From assembly GCA_025603075.1 (NCBI GenBank), contig MU626397.1:1-52863 (forward strand): a stretch of 52,863 nt of DNA, given 5' to 3'. Positions 50,124-52,863 of the stretch are shown one piece after another. Every line of letters starts with the position of its first letter. Position 1 is the stretch's first letter. Origin of the DNA: Neoconidiobolus thromboides FSU 785 (lineage: Eukaryota > Entomophthoromycota > Entomophthoromycetes > Entomophthorales > Neoconidiobolaceae). The notes beneath the pieces are model-generated. The model was not told where the DNA came from and made no database searches. It worked only from the letters and a program-made list of their open reading frames with translations. A program made the translations under genes and the position numbers.

Positions 50124-50764
50124 TACATAATTCCAAATTCAAATATCTACTATTTAATTTTAATGTAACATTTCAAATAATTAATAGACATTGTATTAAG
50201 CCATAACTTGTTTTGATTGAAACACCTAAAAAATACCACCCCAAAGAGTGAAAGTACATACAATACTACTTGAAAATCATCCTTGAAGTGGATTGGAGAT
50301 TGATGTTATAATAGCTTATAAAATCATAAAAATAAATAAAGCTCAAGTGCTGAGCTAACTTTCATTGAGCTGTTAGGTAGCTATTATTTAAATGACATTT
50401 CCATTTAAATAATCAAGTTTTTGAACTAAAGTGAAAATATTGTTAGGTTTAATCAGTATTAAAATTAATGATAATACACAGTTGAAACAATTATATATTT
50501 AAAAAATCAAATCAAAATTTAAAACTAGCGAATAAGTCTATATTCGAGAAAACTGACTTTTCAAATGAAAAATTAGAAGCTGTAACATTAAGGAAAATTT
50601 TAAGAGGAGTGTATTTTCTGATAAAAAAATTCCTGCTTTTTCTATTTTTTTCTACTTTTTCAGAAGGAATCGGACATTTATTTTTTTTAATAATTATATA
50701 TATTGGCAAGTTCAAAAGTTTAGTTAAAATTAGAGCTAATATTATATATTTTTTGTCCATTTTC

Positions 50765-50819
50765 TATGGAGTGTAAAATTTTTGAAATTTTTTTAGATAA
50801 ATACTAAACATTCCCCATA
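50765..50819 (-). mobile_element. Internally deleted MITE derivative
   Basis: TATGGAGTGT at the left and AACATTCCCCATA at the right enclose only about 32 bp of AT-rich sequence. Both ends match the family, so this is probably a deletion derivative of 55 bp. Confidence 0.45.
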
Positions 50820-51585
50820 TGAATAATTTTAATTAAGCAAAAAAGCAGCAGCTAATTTCATAGCATCTTGTCCTTAATTCCCAATTTTTGCTAAAAATCT
50901 AATTGACTAAAAGTTGAACTTTTAAACAATCCATATGAAATAATAAATTGCATTTTTATTCACATACATTTGGTAAAAGATTTTGCACAAATCCAGATAC
51001 TGATATTTAGGCCTTTAAAAAGCAGACTCTCCAAAAACAAATATTATTAATAGTTGTATTAAATGAATCAGAATAGATGTTTATTTGATGAAAAAACAGA
51101 AAGTCATATTTAATTAGTTGAATTTCAACTAAAATGATAAAATTTGTTTAAGAAGCCTAATAATCAAGGCATAATTAACTCAAAATCTATAATAATAGAA
51201 TTAGAGAAAAAATCAAAGTATACCCAACTTATAATAGTTAATTTAATCAAAATATTAGCTATACTTACTATTTATATAATTAAATTTTAATTTTAATTTT
51301 AATTTAGAGTTGTTAAGTAATTTGCTTATTAATATAATAAAGTATAAAGTGTGAAATCTGGTGCTCAGTGATTGGAGTCAAAGGTAGCTATTGCCTGGTT
51401 GACTATGCTGTAAGTTGAAAAGTCTTAGTTTGTGTGACTAAAATAGACTTGAATTATGAATGATAACGTGTAATAGGCTACAGACTATATAAGACAAATA
51501 GAATAGACGATAATAATGTAAAATCTATATAAAATACTATTAAGAAAACTTAGTGGCTTTATCAAATGTACAAGATATCAAGGAA

Positions 51586-51818
51586 TAACTCAGTTAAAAA
51601 GCCTCGAGTTGCTATGTTCTAAAATATCCTTTATACTTCGACAAGTACAAATATTAAAGTGAGAAGATATTATCCTTTGGAATGGAATTAGAAATTCTTA
51701 TAGCAAACCAAAGTAAGAGCATGGGATTGATTGTCTTCGAGCTTGAAAACACAACAGCTTAAGTGATTATTATGATATAATTAATCATGAAGCTGAAAAG
51801 CGATATTTCGCAAAAAAA
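51586..51818 (+). repeat. Left arm of the long inverted repeat
   Basis: About 233 bp. In one frame the arm reads MELEILIANQSKSMGLIVF, and the other arm reads MELEILITNQTKNVGLIFS, with several differences at third codon positions. Confidence 0.8.
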
Positions 51819-52489
51819 AGAGTATTAAAGAATATAAACAAATTACTTTAACATTATATAACCTAAAAAATTAAAACCTTTTGAAGATGAAAAGTATTTA
51901 CATTATATTGAATTGGCTATCATAGACTAATATGTTCTTATATAATTTGGTGGTTTATGGAATAAACATTATTGTCTAATTATGGCTTTATTAACAGGTA
52001 CTTTTGCAAAAAATTGACTAATTTGGGTTGATGATAAAAGCAAAAAAAGTATACTAAAAAGCAGTTGTAAAAATTTAAGCTTTTAATACAATACGCTTTG
52101 AGTTTTCAATTACAACCAAAGCCTTCTGTAGCTAATATTATAAGTATATTATAATATTATATCATAAGCATAGATAGTATCGGTAAAAATAATAATGTTA
52201 GAATACCAAATAAACATTTGAATAATAGCTATATAATAACACTAAATGTAAATATAAACATTAAGTTGTCTAATATACATTTTTATTTTATTTTAATATT
52301 TAAATTATATTTTTTAAATAAAAGCGATTTACAGCTGCTGGAATTTTAACTTAATTTGTAATAACTCATAATTGATTATTTAATTTTTATATTTTATTAT
52401 AATTTAATCAATTTTTATATTTTTAGATAATTTTAGCAAAATTTGTTTTTTAAAAAATTAATTAAATTATAATAAAATTCCACCAACTA

Positions 52490-52591
52490 TACGGGGATGT
52501 TTTTTTGGTTTCATTACTTTTCTATTTTTCAAGTACTATTTGAGTGAAAAGATTATTGGTGAAATTCTTAAACAAAAAAGATATCCCCATA
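52490..52591 (-). mobile_element. Hairpin MITE (reverse) inside the long-inverted-repeat element
   Basis: Starts TACGGGGATG, ends GATATCCCCATA, 102 bp. Inserted in the centre of the larger element, so it is the younger of the two. Confidence 0.9.
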
Positions 52592-52629
52592 TACTTTTTA
52601 ATAAAATATAAAAAAAAATATAAAAAATA

Positions 52630-52863
52630 AAGTTTTGTGAAATATCGCTTTGTCAGTCCCATGGTTAATTATAACATAACAATCGCCTAAGCTGTTGTGT
52701 TCTCGAGCTCAGAGAAAATCAATCCCACATTCTTAGTTTGATTTGTTATGAGAATTTCTAGCTCCATCCAAAAGAATATTATCTTCTCATTTTGATATTT
52801 ATACTTTTCAGAGTATAAAAGAGTTTACAGAGTATAATAGTTCGAGGCTTTTTAACTGAATTA
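52630..52863 (-). repeat. Right arm of the long inverted repeat
   Basis: Reverse complement of the left arm with scattered mismatches and small length differences. Cut by the window end. Confidence 0.8.

Larger units (their letters stand above)
48365..51585. other. Gene-poor region with MITE copies
   Basis: No convincing gene in 3.2 kb. Contains MITEs at 49675-49778, 50019-50123 and a short derivative at 50765-50819. Open frames at 48527-48772 (+) and 50512-50760 (-) are Lys/Phe/Ile-rich without family features. The latter begins with a hydrophobic segment but is not called. Confidence 0.5.
51586..52863. mobile_element. Long-inverted-repeat element, reaching the window edge
   Basis: The sequence from 51586 (TAACTCAGTTAAAAAGCCTC) to about 51818 recurs in reverse complement from 52863 (TAATTCAGTTAAAAAGCCTC) back to about 52630. 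Shared blocks inside the arms include GAGAAGAT, GGGATTGATT, AACACAACAGCTTA and AAGCGATATTTC. The 810-bp centre has no open frame of note and holds one MITE. Could be a foldback or long-terminal-inverted-repeat DNA transposon that has lost its transposase, or an inverted duplication of a gene fragment. The right end may continue beyond the window. Confidence 0.75.

Noticed and set aside
50512-50760. 82-codon minus-strand open frame with hydrophobic start
   Set aside because: Lys/Ile/Phe-rich composition typical of random AT-rich sequence, no homology recognised, in a gene-poor repeat region.

Overview
This is an AT-rich nuclear window from a eukaryote, most likely an early-diverging filamentous fungus. 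Genes carry short GT-AG introns (about 45-85 bp). Fungal-type families are present: a tyrosinase, a Pin4-like RRM/R3H protein, and pseudogenes whose motifs fit fungal S41 peptidases. A Rieske protein of complex III shows an aerobic mitochondrion. The mix of extreme AT content, S28 and trypsin-like secreted proteases, tyrosinase and family-A-like 7TM receptors suggests an Entomophthoromycotina (Conidiobolus-like) fungus. That placement is inference from gene content; nothing was searched.

Layout. 1-153: 5' end of a secreted tyrosinase (minus). About 1.5-13.3 kb: a compact housekeeping block with EXO5 (-), nucleoside diphosphate kinase (+), RVB2 (-), Rieske protein (-), mitochondrial acyl carrier protein (-), a small CHORD-like zinc protein (+), a Mis14/Nsl1-like kinetochore protein (+), RPN8 (-), and the RNase P RNA gene at about 12446-12736 (+). 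13.3-16.3 kb: a decayed S41-like peptidase gene and a cluster of small hairpin transposons. 17.1-21.3 kb: a second housekeeping block with ribosomal protein S0, NAA10 and a Pin4-like protein. 22-34 kb: accessory region with two divergently oriented 7TM receptor paralogues, a second decayed S41-like gene and long gene-free stretches. 34.3-36.1 kb: glutamate-cysteine ligase. 38.5-44.8 kb: two tail-to-tail S28 peptidases and a trypsin-like protease. 46.1-48.4 kb: a KDM4-type histone demethylase. 48.4-52.9 kb: no convincing gene, but transposon copies and a 1.3 kb element with arms of about 230 bp in inverted orientation, reaching the window edge.

The most striking non-coding content is a family of about 102-bp hairpin miniature inverted-repeat elements with TATGGGGATG / CATCCCCATA ends, about 22 copies here. 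One copy sits inside an S41-like pseudogene whose paralogue, also in this window, shows the uninterrupted site; this defines the element ends and a TA target duplication. Copies are absent from both housekeeping blocks.

The housekeeping genes are unrelated in function. The accessory genes (tyrosinase, S28 pair, trypsin, 7TM receptors, S41 remnants) would fit environmental sensing and extracellular protein degradation. Exon structures were read by eye; most join in frame to a full-length family-size protein, which is the main support for the splice sites given.
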